A stretch of 64,000 nucleotides of DNA from assembly GCA_913043205.1 (NCBI GenBank), contig CAJWLF010000004.1:57853-121852 (forward strand), in the 5' to 3' direction. Below, one piece after another: positions 21,076 through 31,560 of the stretch. Below the pieces are notes generated by a model. The model saw nothing but the letters and a program-made list of their open reading frames with translations, had not been told where the DNA came from and ran no database searches. The DNA comes from an uncultured Chloroflexota bacterium (GTDB lineage Bacteria > Chloroflexota > UBA11872 > VXNJ01). Position numbers and translations under genes: made by a program. Position 1 is the stretch's first letter. Each line of letters starts with the position of its first letter.

Positions 21076-21134
21076 TAAAACACCCTCTTGTCAGTCGGAA
21101 CTGAGGCTAACGATTTACAACGATAATACTACAG

Positions 21135-21827
21135 CTATCCTTTAAATATCGCTCTACCTATACGCACTATTGTGGCCCCTTCTTCTATGGCAATTGGGTA
21201 GTCTTCAGTCATTCCCATTGATAGATGGGATAAGCTTGCATCCGGGTATTGCCGCAGCAAATTCTCTCTCAGGTGTCGTAATTGCTTGAAGCAGGATCGT
21301 AGCCTGGATTCATTGTTCGTCATCGGAGCTATGGCCATTAGGCCATCGATATTGAGAGAAGTTTTTTCCAAGATCATTCCGCAAAGATCAGGTAACTCAT
21401 CGGGGTTAACCCCATATTGGCTAGGATTATTGCTTGCATTAACTTGGAGCATTATGGGGTAATTTGGTGAGGCATGTTTGTTTATAGATTTTGCCAGCCG
21501 GATACTGTCAACAGACTCGATAGTTCTAAATACGCTTATGGCTGATTGTACTTTGTTTCGCTGGAGGTGCCCTATCATGTGCCATTTAATTTCGTTCTGT
21601 GAATGGGGTATCTTGGTTTGTGCTTCTTGAACCCGATTTTCAGCCATGTGATGGATACCTGCATGGTATGCCGCTTCTATATGAGCACAGTCTACATTTT
21701 TGGTGACTGCCATGATTGTTAAGTCTGACTGTTGGCGATCTGACCTAGATAGAGCTTCAGATGCTGTGTCCAATACCCTGGAGTAATTTTCTGCTATGTA
21801 CTGCAGATTGTTTCCTGTTGCCGTCAT
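21135..21827 (-). CDS. YggS family pyridoxal phosphate homeostasis protein
   Basis: [75 protein letters not shown]-like end. Confidence 0.93.
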   Translation of the reverse strand: [230 protein letters not shown]

Positions 21828-21879
21828 AAAATGAAGAAATCAGTCAGATGCCAGCCACTCGAAGAGCAAATATCCAGCG

Positions 21880-23043
21880 CTAACCCTTACCAGTGTTACG
21901 TTGTCTGAGAAATGCTGGCAGTTCTACATCGTGACCACTAATTGACGATGGTGTGTCGATCTGCCGCATTCGAAATGGGTACGATGAGCCCCGTCTCCTG
22001 CGGGAAGACCCTAGCTCTTCAAATCCTGTGGCGATTACAGTAACTTTCATATCTCCGTCGAGTTCCTCATCAATTACTGCTCCAAAAATGATATTTGCTT
22101 CAGGATCCGCAGCTTGAGAGATAACAGAGGCCGCCTCGTTTACCTCGAAAAGGCTCAGGTCCATTCCGCCTGTAAAGTTTAAGAGCACCCCTCGCGCCCC
22201 ATCTATGGAGACATCCAGTAGAGGGCTATTCAATGCTTGCTCGATGGCCTTAGTGGCCCTGTTCTCCCCGCTAGACTGACCGAGTGCCATTAGAGCAGTA
22301 CCTGCATCTTTCATTATTGCTCTGACGTCATTGAAGTCTAGATTGATAAGGCCCGGTTGGGTAATTAGATCTGATATGCCTTGAATCGCTTGACGCAGCA
22401 CATCATCTGCCAATCGAAAAGCATCAGTAATGGGCATTTTCTGGTCTGCTAAATGCAAGATTCTGTCATTAGGAATGGTAATAAGAGTGTCTACCTTTGA
22501 GTGCAGTTCTTCGAGTCCGTCCTCAGCTAATCGGGATCTAGTAGAACCTTCGAATTGGAAAGGGCGAGTTACTACAGCTACTGTAAGCGCGTCAATTTGC
22601 CCTGCTATTTCGGCAATTATCGGCCCTGCTCCTGTGCCGGTCCCCCCACCCATTCCAGCGGCTATAAATACCATATCAGCTCCATCCAAGGCATCTGCTA
22701 TATCGTCTGAATTTTCTTCAGCTGCTCTAGCTCCCAGATTAGGGTCTCCCCCAGCGCCTAATCCATTAGTAGCCTTATCACCTAGGCGGATGCGAGTAGG
22801 GGCTAGAGACCGCATGAGGGCCTGCGCATCGGTGTTGACCGTAATGAATTCAAGGCCCGCTATGTTGCTGCGAATCATTCGGTCGACTGCATTGCCACCC
22901 CCACCACCTATACCTATAACCTTGATTTTGGCAAAAGCTTCGGTTCCGTGTTGGCTACCGGGGTTGCTTGCTTGTGCCTCTTGGCTACCGCCTGACGCCG
23001 TTAGTCGTGTTACACGACTTCCGCTCCGCGTCTGATCGGGCAT
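21880..23043 (-). CDS. ftsZ: Cell division protein FtsZ
   Basis: IKVIGIGGGGGNAVDRMI, GMGGGTGTGAGPIIAEIA tubulin signature, C-terminal ELPAFLRQR peptide. Confidence 0.98.
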   Translation of the reverse strand: MPDQTRSGSRVTRLTASGGSQEAQASNPGSQHGTEAFAKIKVIGIGGGGGNAVDRMIRSNIAGLEFITVNTDAQALMRSLAPTRIRLGDKATNGLGAGGDPNLGARAAEENSDDIADALDGADMVFIAAGMGGGTGTGAGPIIAEIAGQIDALTVAVVTRPFQFEGSTRSRLAEDGLEELHSKVDTLITIPNDRILHLADQKMPITDAFRLADDVLRQAIQGISDLITQPGLINLDFNDVRAIMKDAGTALMALGQSSGENRATKAIEQALNSPLLDVSIDGARGVLLNFTGGMDLSLFEVNEAASVISQAADPEANIIFGAVIDEELDGDMKVTVIATGFEELGSSRRRRGSSYPFRMRQIDTPSSISGHDVELPAFLRQRNTGKG

Positions 23044-23185
23044 GACTAAGCTCTCTTTCGACCGCAGGCGATGCGGTTTGGTACGTGTGATCCAGACATA
23101 TTCGATAACAATATGTTGAATATCATACCCGGTAATGGGGTTTACATAAAAATTATATACGTGTTGATTAAAGCATATAATTTAA

Positions 23186-24451
23186 TTATTCGGCTTCCCA
23201 TTCGGGTTCTGGTCTAGGAGTAAGCATTCCTTTAACCCATCTTTTGACGGTGTCTATCGACCCATTAACTCCCCTAGGTTCATGAGAAAATAAGCCTGCT
23301 CCGGAACGCGCTTCTAATCCTGCCAATGATAATCCTATCCCAGTACAAAATTCAGGTCGTCGAATGTTTTCTTCTAGCCCCCATAGAGCGGGAGGGCGGC
23401 CTAGAGTTATGGGCATTCCTAGCACCTCCATAGCCATTTCTGGCAGTCCGGATAATTGGGATCCTCCACCAGTCAATACTGCGCCAGCAGGCAATAGTTG
23501 CTGGTATCCACTGTGAACTAACTCGCGTTTGACGTGTTGTAGTATTTCGACCATTCGTGCTTCTATGACCTCAGTAAGGTCAGACATGCGCACATTGGTT
23601 GGTGCCCCTCGATCAAATCCAGGTACGGTAACCGGATTTCTGTCCTGTGTGGCCCTTGAGTCAATTCGTCCATGTTTCACTTTTAATTCTTCGGCTACAG
23701 TCATGGGTAATCTGAGCCCGCGAGATATGTCTGACGTAACTATCTGGCCTCCTAATGGAAGCACGGAGATATGCCAGCAATGGTCGTTCATGAAGACAGC
23801 TATGTCCGTAGTCCCTCCGCCTATATCAATTAGGGCGACACCGTCCTGTCTTTGTTCTTTTGTGAGGCATGCTTGTGCAGAGGCTAGCGGTTGCAAGACG
23901 CTGACTTCAACTCCCAAACGAGCCATCTTTAGAGAATTTTCTAGGTTAGTCATGGCATTGACTGCACCCGTCACTACATGGGCATCTACCGATAATCTTC
24001 GGCCAGATAACCCGCGGGGATTGCTTACACCGCTTAAGTCGTCGACAGAATAGCTCTTTGGTATAACGGCAACTATCTCCCGGCCTTCGGGAGGCTGGAT
24101 ATTTGCAGTGGCTCGTACAACCCTGTCAACGTGACGATCTGAGATTTGACGCTCATTGGCACGCAATCGCAGCTCAGCTTTTTGTGAATGGGAAATCAGA
24201 TGACCTCCGGCTATACCTACACACACTCTGTCTAATCGAATTCCTGAAGCATGTTCTGCTGCTGCGGCCGCAGTTTGGATCGCTTCGCTGGTGTCGACAA
24301 TGTCGACTACTTGACCTTGCTTTAACCCACGAGACGGAGAGGTGCCTATTCCTAGGAGATGCACCTGAGATTCTCGATACAACTCACTGATAACCACGGC
24401 AGTTTTGGTGGTGCCTACGTCTAAACCTACTATGATGTTGCGACGAGCCAT
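23186..24451 (-). CDS. ftsA: Cell division protein FtsA
   Basis: VGLDVGTTKTAVVISE, VALIDIGGGTTDIAVF, AVLTGGGSQLSGL. Confidence 0.95.
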   Translation of the reverse strand: MARRNIIVGLDVGTTKTAVVISELYRESQVHLLGIGTSPSRGLKQGQVVDIVDTSEAIQTAAAAAEHASGIRLDRVCVGIAGGHLISHSQKAELRLRANERQISDRHVDRVVRATANIQPPEGREIVAVIPKSYSVDDLSGVSNPRGLSGRRLSVDAHVVTGAVNAMTNLENSLKMARLGVEVSVLQPLASAQACLTKEQRQDGVALIDIGGGTTDIAVFMNDHCWHISVLPLGGQIVTSDISRGLRLPMTVAEELKVKHGRIDSRATQDRNPVTVPGFDRGAPTNVRMSDLTEVIEARMVEILQHVKRELVHSGYQQLLPAGAVLTGGGSQLSGLPEMAMEVLGMPITLGRPPALWGLEENIRRPEFCTGIGLSLAGLEARSGAGLFSHEPRGVNGSIDTVKRWVKGMLTPRPEPEWEAE

Positions 24452-24512
24452 TAGTTTTTCTCCTTTACATGTGTGATCCGGATTGACGAAGATTTAGGTA
24501 AATACATTGTTG

Positions 24513-25247
24513 TTATCCTGCTAACTGATAAGTGGGGCGATCTAAAGGACGCAAATCAATCTTCCTTAATTTTTCTCCTCGTCGCGAGGTTTCATCCATT
24601 ACTACCTGTAAAGACCGTAGTTTTCTTGCAAGCTTTTCTGGCGGGCCAATTAGTAACTCGACTGCTGAATGAGTTGTGGCAGTTAATCCGGAAGTGGCCG
24701 AATATGACAATTTGTCTATGGGAATGCCCATTAAAGGTAACTCCCTCTGAAGTAAAGCTCCGACTTCCAAAACCTTGGTGCTTACCATTGAACCTGGTTT
24801 TGCAATTGGTTCGTTTAGGGTATGGATTGAAAGTTCCAGCCTTGGGTCGCTCCCTTCTGCGAGGACTAGACCAGTTTCATCTACTAAGAGTGATCTGCTG
24901 CCAGTAATCCAATTAGCTACTGGTCTGCGGTGTATTATCCGGATAACAAGACGGCCGTCTAAGGTGGTTTCCACACTCACGTTTTGAATGGACGGATCTT
25001 TGTGAAGTGATCCAGCTACATCGTTGGTGTTGAGTGAAAATACGTTCAGCCCTGCGAAAATAATTGCATTTTCGGCTATGACTTGTTCATCGACTAGAGG
25101 GGGCGGGGAAGCATAATCACGAATCAGCTGGATGTTATGGACCTGGAATCTTGAAGACAGTAAGAACCAGGCAATCAATGTCAGTGAACCTAATGCGATG
25201 GCAAGAGAGATCCATTTCGTTGAATATCGTTCCATAAAAGCAATCAT
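24513..25247 (-). CDS. ftsQ: FtsQ/DivIB-like cell division protein (POTRA)
   Basis: N-terminal TM, FQVHNIQLI, VSVETTLDGRLVIRIIHRRPVANW; position between murB and ftsA. Confidence 0.85.
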   Translation of the reverse strand: MIAFMERYSTKWISLAIALGSLTLIAWFLLSSRFQVHNIQLIRDYASPPPLVDEQVIAENAIIFAGLNVFSLNTNDVAGSLHKDPSIQNVSVETTLDGRLVIRIIHRRPVANWITGSRSLLVDETGLVLAEGSDPRLELSIHTLNEPIAKPGSMVSTKVLEVGALLQRELPLMGIPIDKLSYSATSGLTATTHSAVELLIGPPEKLARKLRSLQVVMDETSRRGEKLRKIDLRPLDRPTYQLAG

Positions 25248-26149
25248 GGGCTTTCTCCGAATCCTTCGCCTACGAATTTAATTTCTGGTTCCAGACGAAC
25301 ACCAAACTTTGACTCAACTTCGGTTCTAGCTGTATTGAGTAATTGCATAACGTCTGACGCGGTGGCCCGACCACGATTCACAATGAAATTGGCATGCTGA
25401 GTAGAAATTTGGGCGTCGCCTTGCTTAATCCCTTTCAGTCCGGCGGCGTCAATCAGACGACCTGCAAAATCGTTCGGTGGATTCCGAAAGATTGAGCCAG
25501 CACTCCTATCGGCGGGTTGGCTATCCCTTCGCAATTTGGATAATTTTCGCATGTTTGCTCGAATTGATTCTCCAGGGGATGGATGTGTATCGAAGCGAGC
25601 TTTAAGGATTACTGCGGAAGGGTGTTTTAATATCAAGGAGCTTTTTCTGTAAGAGAAGTCGAAATCAACTTGGGAGCAAGTTCTATGTTCGCCTTCAATC
25701 CAGGTATCAGCTTCCGTTAGTACTGTTGAAATGTCCGTACCGAAGCATCCGGCATTACCTGCGATTGACCCTCCGACAGTTCCAGGAATGCCTACCCCAA
25801 ATTCCAATCCTGATCGCCCACGATTTGCTGCCCACTGTGCTAGGCTGCCCATCAAGACACCTGATTCGGCTTCTATGAGTTCACCTTTTAGACTTATTCT
25901 TTTTGCCGAGTTGTGGATTACTAACCCTGACACCCCATCATCTCCGACCAGGATATTGGAGCCTTCTCCTATCAACTGGGGAGTGATATCCGAGTCATGG
26001 CAGAATTGAAGAATGGCTGATAAGTCGTTGACGTTGTTGGCTTGATAGAAATACTTTGCAGGTCCACCGATTCTGTAGTAGACCAAAGGCTTGAGGTCAA
26101 CATTTTGGCGTATTTGGAAGTGTTTTGGCCATGTTACTGAATAATTCAT
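25244..26149 (-). CDS. murB: UDP-N-acetylenolpyruvoylglucosamine reductase
   Basis: YYRIGGPAKYF, LIGEGSNILVGDDGVSGLVI, GRSGLEFGVGIPGTVGGSIAGNAG, SAGSIFRNP. Confidence 0.95.
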   Translation of the reverse strand: MNYSVTWPKHFQIRQNVDLKPLVYYRIGGPAKYFYQANNVNDLSAILQFCHDSDITPQLIGEGSNILVGDDGVSGLVIHNSAKRISLKGELIEAESGVLMGSLAQWAANRGRSGLEFGVGIPGTVGGSIAGNAGCFGTDISTVLTEADTWIEGEHRTCSQVDFDFSYRKSSLILKHPSAVILKARFDTHPSPGESIRANMRKLSKLRRDSQPADRSAGSIFRNPPNDFAGRLIDAAGLKGIKQGDAQISTQHANFIVNRGRATASDVMQLLNTARTEVESKFGVRLEPEIKFVGEGFGESP

Positions 26150-26151
26150 AA

Positions 26152-27573
26152 TTACACTGCTGCCAGCCATACGATCAGCTTGTCTGTAAGGTTGGTGATA
26201 TCGCCTGCACCCATTACGACGATTAAGTCTCCGGGTTCTGCTTCCTGCGAAATAAGTTCAGAGGCTTCATCAATAGTTTGGGCGAAATCGCAATTTCTGT
26301 GATCAATAGCCTTGGCTAGTTCAGCCCCAGTAATTGGCTCAGTATTCTCTCGGCCCTGGGGGGAGAAGATTTCAGTGATGGTTACCCGATCTGCGTAGTT
26401 AAAGGCCGTTAGGAAATCGGCAAATAAATCAACGGTGCGACTTCGTAAATGTGGTTGAAATACTGCCCAGACCCTCCCTTGGTGCAATTCCCTGGCTGCC
26501 CTGATAGTTTCCATGATTTCTGTCGGGTGATGAGCGTAGTCATCCACGATGGTTATTCCATTAGTTGAAGATTTGATTTGAAATCGCCTTTCTAGACCTG
26601 AGAAAGTTGCCAGGTGTTCTATGCAATTACCGATTTCCATTCCAAGATTGTTACAGGTTGCTATAGCGGCAACGGCGTTTATAGCGTTGTGAAGACCAGG
26701 AAGACTGAGTCTGACGCTCCGTTTTGGGGCAGAGGGTGGATGTATTTCAAAAACAGATTGTCCATCGTTGTACCCTTCCCAATGTAGTTGCCAATCTCCG
26801 GATGTCCCATAGGTTATTACTTGAGCTTTTGCTGATTGGACCACGCGGTCTAACATGGGTATCCCTTTGCGGGTTATTATTTTTGATTCACTATCAAGAT
26901 TCGATACAAATTCGCAGAATTCATGTTCAATTCGATCCGGGCTGCCGAAGTAATCAAGATGATCTGCTTCTAGATGTGTCAATACTGCAACATCGGGCCT
27001 ATATTGCAGAAATGCACTGTCAAATTCGTCCGCCTCGACTACTATATCTTTTCCACTTCCCCATCTAGCATTACCGTGCAAATCAGGAACCTTGGTACCT
27101 ATCAAATAGGATGGATTACGTCCTTCTTTCGCGAGGATTGTAGATATCAGTGCTGTGGTTGTGGTTTTTCCATGCGTGCCCGAGACAGTAATAGACCGCT
27201 CCTTGTCTGATAGAAGCGCGGATATTGCTTCAGATCTTCGTATGATGGGTATCCCTAGACGTTTCGACTCGATGATTTCGGGGTTGTCCATACGGATCGC
27301 TGCCGAATAAATGACAAGGTCCGCATTTTGAACATTAAGAGCGTTGTGCCCTTCAGATATGGTCGCGCCTAGGATGCGCAGATCGTCGATATATGAACTT
27401 GTTTGGGAATCGGAACCCGATACTTGGAATCCGCGTTGCAATAGTATTCTTGCTATGGCACTCAGTGCCATGCCACCTATCCCAACAAAATGTACAGTAT
27501 GGGTGTCTTGCCATTGTGTTGATTCCGAGTGTTTGTTTGCAGTACCGAATTGTTCCTGTGTCATTACAGCCAC
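26152..27573 (-). CDS. murC: UDP-N-acetylmuramate--L-alanine ligase
   Basis: HFVGIGGMALSAIARILLQRGFQVSGSD, VSGTHGKTTTTALI, DDYAHHPTEI. Confidence 0.96.
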   Translation of the reverse strand: MAVMTQEQFGTANKHSESTQWQDTHTVHFVGIGGMALSAIARILLQRGFQVSGSDSQTSSYIDDLRILGATISEGHNALNVQNADLVIYSAAIRMDNPEIIESKRLGIPIIRRSEAISALLSDKERSITVSGTHGKTTTTALISTILAKEGRNPSYLIGTKVPDLHGNARWGSGKDIVVEADEFDSAFLQYRPDVAVLTHLEADHLDYFGSPDRIEHEFCEFVSNLDSESKIITRKGIPMLDRVVQSAKAQVITYGTSGDWQLHWEGYNDGQSVFEIHPPSAPKRSVRLSLPGLHNAINAVAAIATCNNLGMEIGNCIEHLATFSGLERRFQIKSSTNGITIVDDYAHHPTEIMETIRAARELHQGRVWAVFQPHLRSRTVDLFADFLTAFNYADRVTITEIFSPQGRENTEPITGAELAKAIDHRNCDFAQTIDEASELISQEAEPGDLIVVMGAGDITNLTDKLIVWLAAV

Positions 27574-27575
27574 AC

Positions 27576-28667
27576 CTATTTACGACTGATTTCTATGAGT
27601 ATTTTTGCAATTCGATCGGCCGCATTCATTTTTGAAATCGATTTGGTGGCTTTTGTCATTGAGGTTCTTAATTTATCGTCGTTTAACAACCTCTCTATGT
27701 GCATGAGTAGACGCTTGGGAGACAGATTTGATTCCTCAATCATCACTCCTGCTCCGGCCTCAGTAATTATTCGTGCATTCCATTTCTGATGCCCGTCCGC
27801 AAATTCACCCGGGATCAATATTGACGGTGTGGCTGTTGCAGTTAATTCATAGATGCTACCGCCGGCTCTAGAGACAGCTAGTGAAGCAGCGCTGAGCAGA
27901 TCAGCCAGTCCTTGAGACACAAATCCTATTGGGTAATAGCGTGATGCTTTTTTTGTTCCTAGTGTTTTTCGAAGTGCTTCAAATTGAAGCTTCTCCTTAG
28001 TGCCGGTAATATGCACAACAGACATGCTTTTTAGCAATTGCCCTAATATTGGACATATTGCTTTGTTGATAGTGGATGATCCTTGGCTGCCTCCAAGTAT
28101 TACCAGTATTGGCAGTTCTGTTGATAGCCCGAATCTCGCGAACGCTCTCTCCGGTTCTTGGTGATTAAATTCTGGCCTTAGAGGTGGACCGGTGACAATT
28201 GCTTCTTTGTCACCAAATGCGGATCTCGCCACCTGTGAGGTGACGGCTATTTGTTTAGCGAACAGTGCTTGCAATTTTGCGGCACGTCCAGGCAGTGCGT
28301 CGCTGGTGTAAAGAACTAGAGGGATGTCTAACAATAAGGCTGCTAGCGACCCTGGTACGGATGCGTACGCTCCGGTGCTTAACACTACGTCTGGCTTGTA
28401 ATGACGCATGTAGCGCAATGCCTTTAGGATCCCGACAGCATTTGCGATGAGTCGATAGGGAGCTAACCATCTGGACCCCAAGACTGCCACACCGCCTCCT
28501 GAAATAAACTTCAAGCCCTCTTGTTCGTAGAGTTGCCGATCAATATCCCGATTGGATCCGATGGCAACTATCTCAATAGGAGATATCAAAAGTTTAAGTG
28601 CCTTGGCAATTGATATCGCTGGAAGTATGTGACCGGCGGTTCCACCACCACATATTGCTAACTTCAT
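27576..28667 (-). CDS. murG: UDP-GlcNAc:lipid II N-acetylglucosaminyltransferase
   Basis: AICGGGTAGHILPAISIA, ILGGSQGSSTINKAI, SRAGGSIYELTA. Confidence 0.95.
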   Translation of the reverse strand: MKLAICGGGTAGHILPAISIAKALKLLISPIEIVAIGSNRDIDRQLYEQEGLKFISGGGVAVLGSRWLAPYRLIANAVGILKALRYMRHYKPDVVLSTGAYASVPGSLAALLLDIPLVLYTSDALPGRAAKLQALFAKQIAVTSQVARSAFGDKEAIVTGPPLRPEFNHQEPERAFARFGLSTELPILVILGGSQGSSTINKAICPILGQLLKSMSVVHITGTKEKLQFEALRKTLGTKKASRYYPIGFVSQGLADLLSAASLAVSRAGGSIYELTATATPSILIPGEFADGHQKWNARIITEAGAGVMIEESNLSPKRLLMHIERLLNDDKLRTSMTKATKSISKMNAADRIAKILIEISRK

Positions 28668-29815
28668 AATTTTCGTGACATTCGGCCTGCCCGAGCAATG
28701 TTTAATAGTATGCCCATCATTATTAGGGATATTATGAGTGAGCTTCCCCCCGAACTTATGAATGGTAACGGAATGCCTGTTACAGGTATTAGCCCTGAGA
28801 CTACTAGTATGTTTACAAAGGCTTGCATTGTAATTTGGAAGCTAATACCTGCTGCTAAGCACTGTCCAAATGTGTCGGGAGCATGTGCTGCAATCCACAA
28901 TCCACGGGCAAGTAATGCGGTAAAAGTTACCACTATTAGACTTGTTGCTAATAGCCCTCCTTCCTCACCAATTACTGCCAGTATTGAATCCGTTGGAGCT
29001 GCCGGGAGATAGTGGTATTTCATTGTTCCCATTCCGAGCCCTTTACCTGCGATGCCGCCTGATCCGAGAGCCAAAAGTGTCTGTTTGGCTTGGTATGCGC
29101 CTCCAAGCGGATCTAAAGAAGGATCTAGGAAAGAACGGACACGTGTCCATTGGTAGGGATTCAGTGCGACAGATACCAGACCGGCTATCACGGCCAGTGT
29201 TGGCACCGCAATTAGGTGTCTCCATTTTGTACCTGACACTAACCCTATAGTGCCTCCGATTGTGAGAACAATTAAAGATGTACCTAAATCCGGCTGGGCG
29301 ACAATTAACAAGGTTGGTATTAACAAAAGTGCTAGCCCAAAGCCAAAAGTTTTGAGGGACCCGATACTAGAGCTCGATTTTCCTGCCCCGTAGCTCAAAA
29401 GCAATAGCAAAGATAGCTTTGTTAACTCGCTTGGTTGAAATGAAATCAGTGGTGTGTTTAACCATCTTCGAGGGCCATCGCCTTCTGCTACTCCAGGTAT
29501 TAATAAAGCAACAAGGAACAGAATGGAAATTGCATACAAGACCCATGACTTGGACCCGTATCTGCGATAGTCGATTTGCGCTGCTACGATGCATAGCCCG
29601 AACCCCACGGCAGTTATACAGAGATGACGTAATGTTTCGGCACCGAATAAAGTTGGATTTTCTGCTCCTTGTGGCATTCGTGCACTTGTTACAGCTACAA
29701 GCCCGACTAGTGGGAGCATTACCGCGATTAGTAGCAGGACCGGGTCTAATTCTGGCCATGCCACTATGTCTGGCTCAAAGAATCGGGTTCGACGTTTGGC
29801 AACATTGTTGTTCAT
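28664..29815 (-). CDS. ftsW: SEDS-family peptidoglycan polymerase FtsW
   Basis: Multi-TM; GPRRWLNTPLISFQPSELTKLSLLL, ILAVIGEEGGLL, GIPLPFISSGGSSLI. Confidence 0.94.
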   Translation of the reverse strand: MNNNVAKRRTRFFEPDIVAWPELDPVLLLIAVMLPLVGLVAVTSARMPQGAENPTLFGAETLRHLCITAVGFGLCIVAAQIDYRRYGSKSWVLYAISILFLVALLIPGVAEGDGPRRWLNTPLISFQPSELTKLSLLLLLSYGAGKSSSSIGSLKTFGFGLALLLIPTLLIVAQPDLGTSLIVLTIGGTIGLVSGTKWRHLIAVPTLAVIAGLVSVALNPYQWTRVRSFLDPSLDPLGGAYQAKQTLLALGSGGIAGKGLGMGTMKYHYLPAAPTDSILAVIGEEGGLLATSLIVVTFTALLARGLWIAAHAPDTFGQCLAAGISFQITMQAFVNILVVSGLIPVTGIPLPFISSGGSSLIISLIMMGILLNIARAGRMSRKL

Positions 29816-31560
29816 ATCTTGCTTTTCCCAGGCACGCCTTTGTATCTAAACACCCGGTCTACCATTCGCCTAAACACTGGTGATGCTACTTGTGATCCCC
29901 AGGTTCCACGCTGTGGCCTGTCAATCTTTACCATAATCAGAATTGAAGGTTCTGCTAAGGGTCCGAATCCTATGTAACTGGCGATAGTTTGTTCTGGCAA
30001 CATGCCGCCATTGCCTGAGATCTCGGCTGTTCCTGTTTTGCCTGTTGTTTCATAATTCGGGCTTAGCGACTTGTTCCCTGAAATTGTGTGTTCAGCGTTG
30101 TACATCATTTTTTTGATAGTGCGGACAGTAGAATTCTTCAATATCCGTTTTTTATTGATTTTTGTACTAGTTATCGATCCATTAGGGTGAATAATGGACC
30201 GGACGACTCTAGGCTGTACTAATTCCCCTCCATTGGCTATAGCGGAGAATGCGGAAACCATTTGAATTGGTGTTACAGAGATGCTTTGTCCGAATGAATT
30301 AGCGGCAAGGTCGGAAGGATACCAAGTGAGGGATCCTCTGGTCTTGACGAGACCATTGACTTCGCCAGCTAAATCGATACCGCTTCTCCGACCGAAACCA
30401 AACAGGTCCACGTAGTCATAGAACCTATCTGCACCCATGCGATTGGCTACCCACAAAGCCCCCGTATTAGAAGAATTAGCAAGCACGCTGGTCATGGTTT
30501 GGTTCGGATAGGTTTTTTTGTCCCAATTTTGGAATTCCAGCCCCCAATACTCGTATACGCCTGGAAGATTGTGTGTGGAGTTAGCGCCAATGACTTCTGC
30601 GTCTAGGGCTGCGGCCATAGTAAATATTTTGAATGTAGAACCCGGGTCATAAATCAGGGATACTGCAGGATTGAGAAAGGACCTACTCCAACCGTTGTAG
30701 TTGTGCAATGATCTTGGGTCGAAAACAGGTCTATTGGCCATAGCCAGGACATCACCATTTCGGGGGTCAGTCACTACGATTGATCCACCTTCAGATCCAT
30801 AAGTGGCTAAAGCTGCTTCTATTTCTTGCTCGGCTATATGTTGTATGCCACGGTCTATGGTTAACTGGAGTGAGCTGCCATCCCTGGCAGCTAGTGGATC
30901 GTACCGTCCTACAGGGATAGGTTTACCACTGGGATCCAAATCACTAATGATTCGGCCAGGCTGACCCGTTAGTTCCAGATCATAATATCGTTCGACACCG
31001 GATTGTCCCACCCCTTCACCATTAACAAACCCCACCACATGGGCACCCAATTCACCACTTGGATAGCTACGTCTAGAAGTTGGTTCAAGCCTTAGACCGC
31101 CGAATTCTCTGGAGTTTATGGCGAGTCTTATCTGTCTTGAAGGTTCGGCTTCCACTTGTCTGGCGAGTACTGTGTAATTAGAGTTCTGGTCATACAAAGC
31201 TTCTGATAGCTTTCCTGGGCTTTGATTTAAGATTCGGGCTAGCCAGGAAATTGTTCGTTCTGTTCCATATTCACGGACGACGTTAGGAGAGGCGATAAGT
31301 GTGTTTACAGGCCTTGACATTGCCATCACTGATCCATCTCTCGCCATTATTTGCCCGCGTTGTGAAGCGACGATACGCTCGCGACGCTGTTGGATGCTGG
31401 CTGACGCAGATAAGGCGCCTGCATTATGCAGCTGTAAGTTGATCAACTCATGCATCGAAGCTGTTGCAAGTATTCCTCCGAACCCTCCCATTAATAGAAG
31501 GCGTCGACTCAACTTGGATTTGCTGGACCCTCTATTTGTGCGAGTCGTGTTATGAGTCAT
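29812..31560 (-). CDS. ftsI: Penicillin-binding protein 2 / FtsI transpeptidase
   Basis: DPGSTFKIFT (SxxK), ANSSNTGA (SxN), ETTGKTGTAE (KTG). Confidence 0.94.
   Translation of the reverse strand: MTHNTTRTNRGSSKSKLSRRLLLMGGFGGILATASMHELINLQLHNAGALSASASIQQRRERIVASQRGQIMARDGSVMAMSRPVNTLIASPNVVREYGTERTISWLARILNQSPGKLSEALYDQNSNYTVLARQVEAEPSRQIRLAINSREFGGLRLEPTSRRSYPSGELGAHVVGFVNGEGVGQSGVERYYDLELTGQPGRIISDLDPSGKPIPVGRYDPLAARDGSSLQLTIDRGIQHIAEQEIEAALATYGSEGGSIVVTDPRNGDVLAMANRPVFDPRSLHNYNGWSRSFLNPAVSLIYDPGSTFKIFTMAAALDAEVIGANSTHNLPGVYEYWGLEFQNWDKKTYPNQTMTSVLANSSNTGALWVANRMGADRFYDYVDLFGFGRRSGIDLAGEVNGLVKTRGSLTWYPSDLAANSFGQSISVTPIQMVSAFSAIANGGELVQPRVVRSIIHPNGSITSTKINKKRILKNSTVRTIKKMMYNAEHTISGNKSLSPNYETTGKTGTAEISGNGGMLPEQTIASYIGFGPLAEPSILIMVKIDRPQRGTWGSQVASPVFRRMVDRVFRYKGVPGKSKI

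Noticed and set aside
22430-23035. 201-aa plus-strand ORF antisense to ftsZ
   Set aside because: Low-complexity A/P/S composition mirroring the ftsZ codons; ftsZ is unambiguous on the other strand.
23529-24053. 174-aa plus-strand ORF antisense to ftsA
   Set aside because: Lies wholly inside a clear ftsA; no recognisable family motifs.
29367-29883. Overlapping ORFs (130 aa minus, 154 aa plus) inside ftsW/ftsI
   Set aside because: Out-of-frame shadows of ftsW and the ftsI end; cysteine/arginine-rich composition typical of spurious frames.
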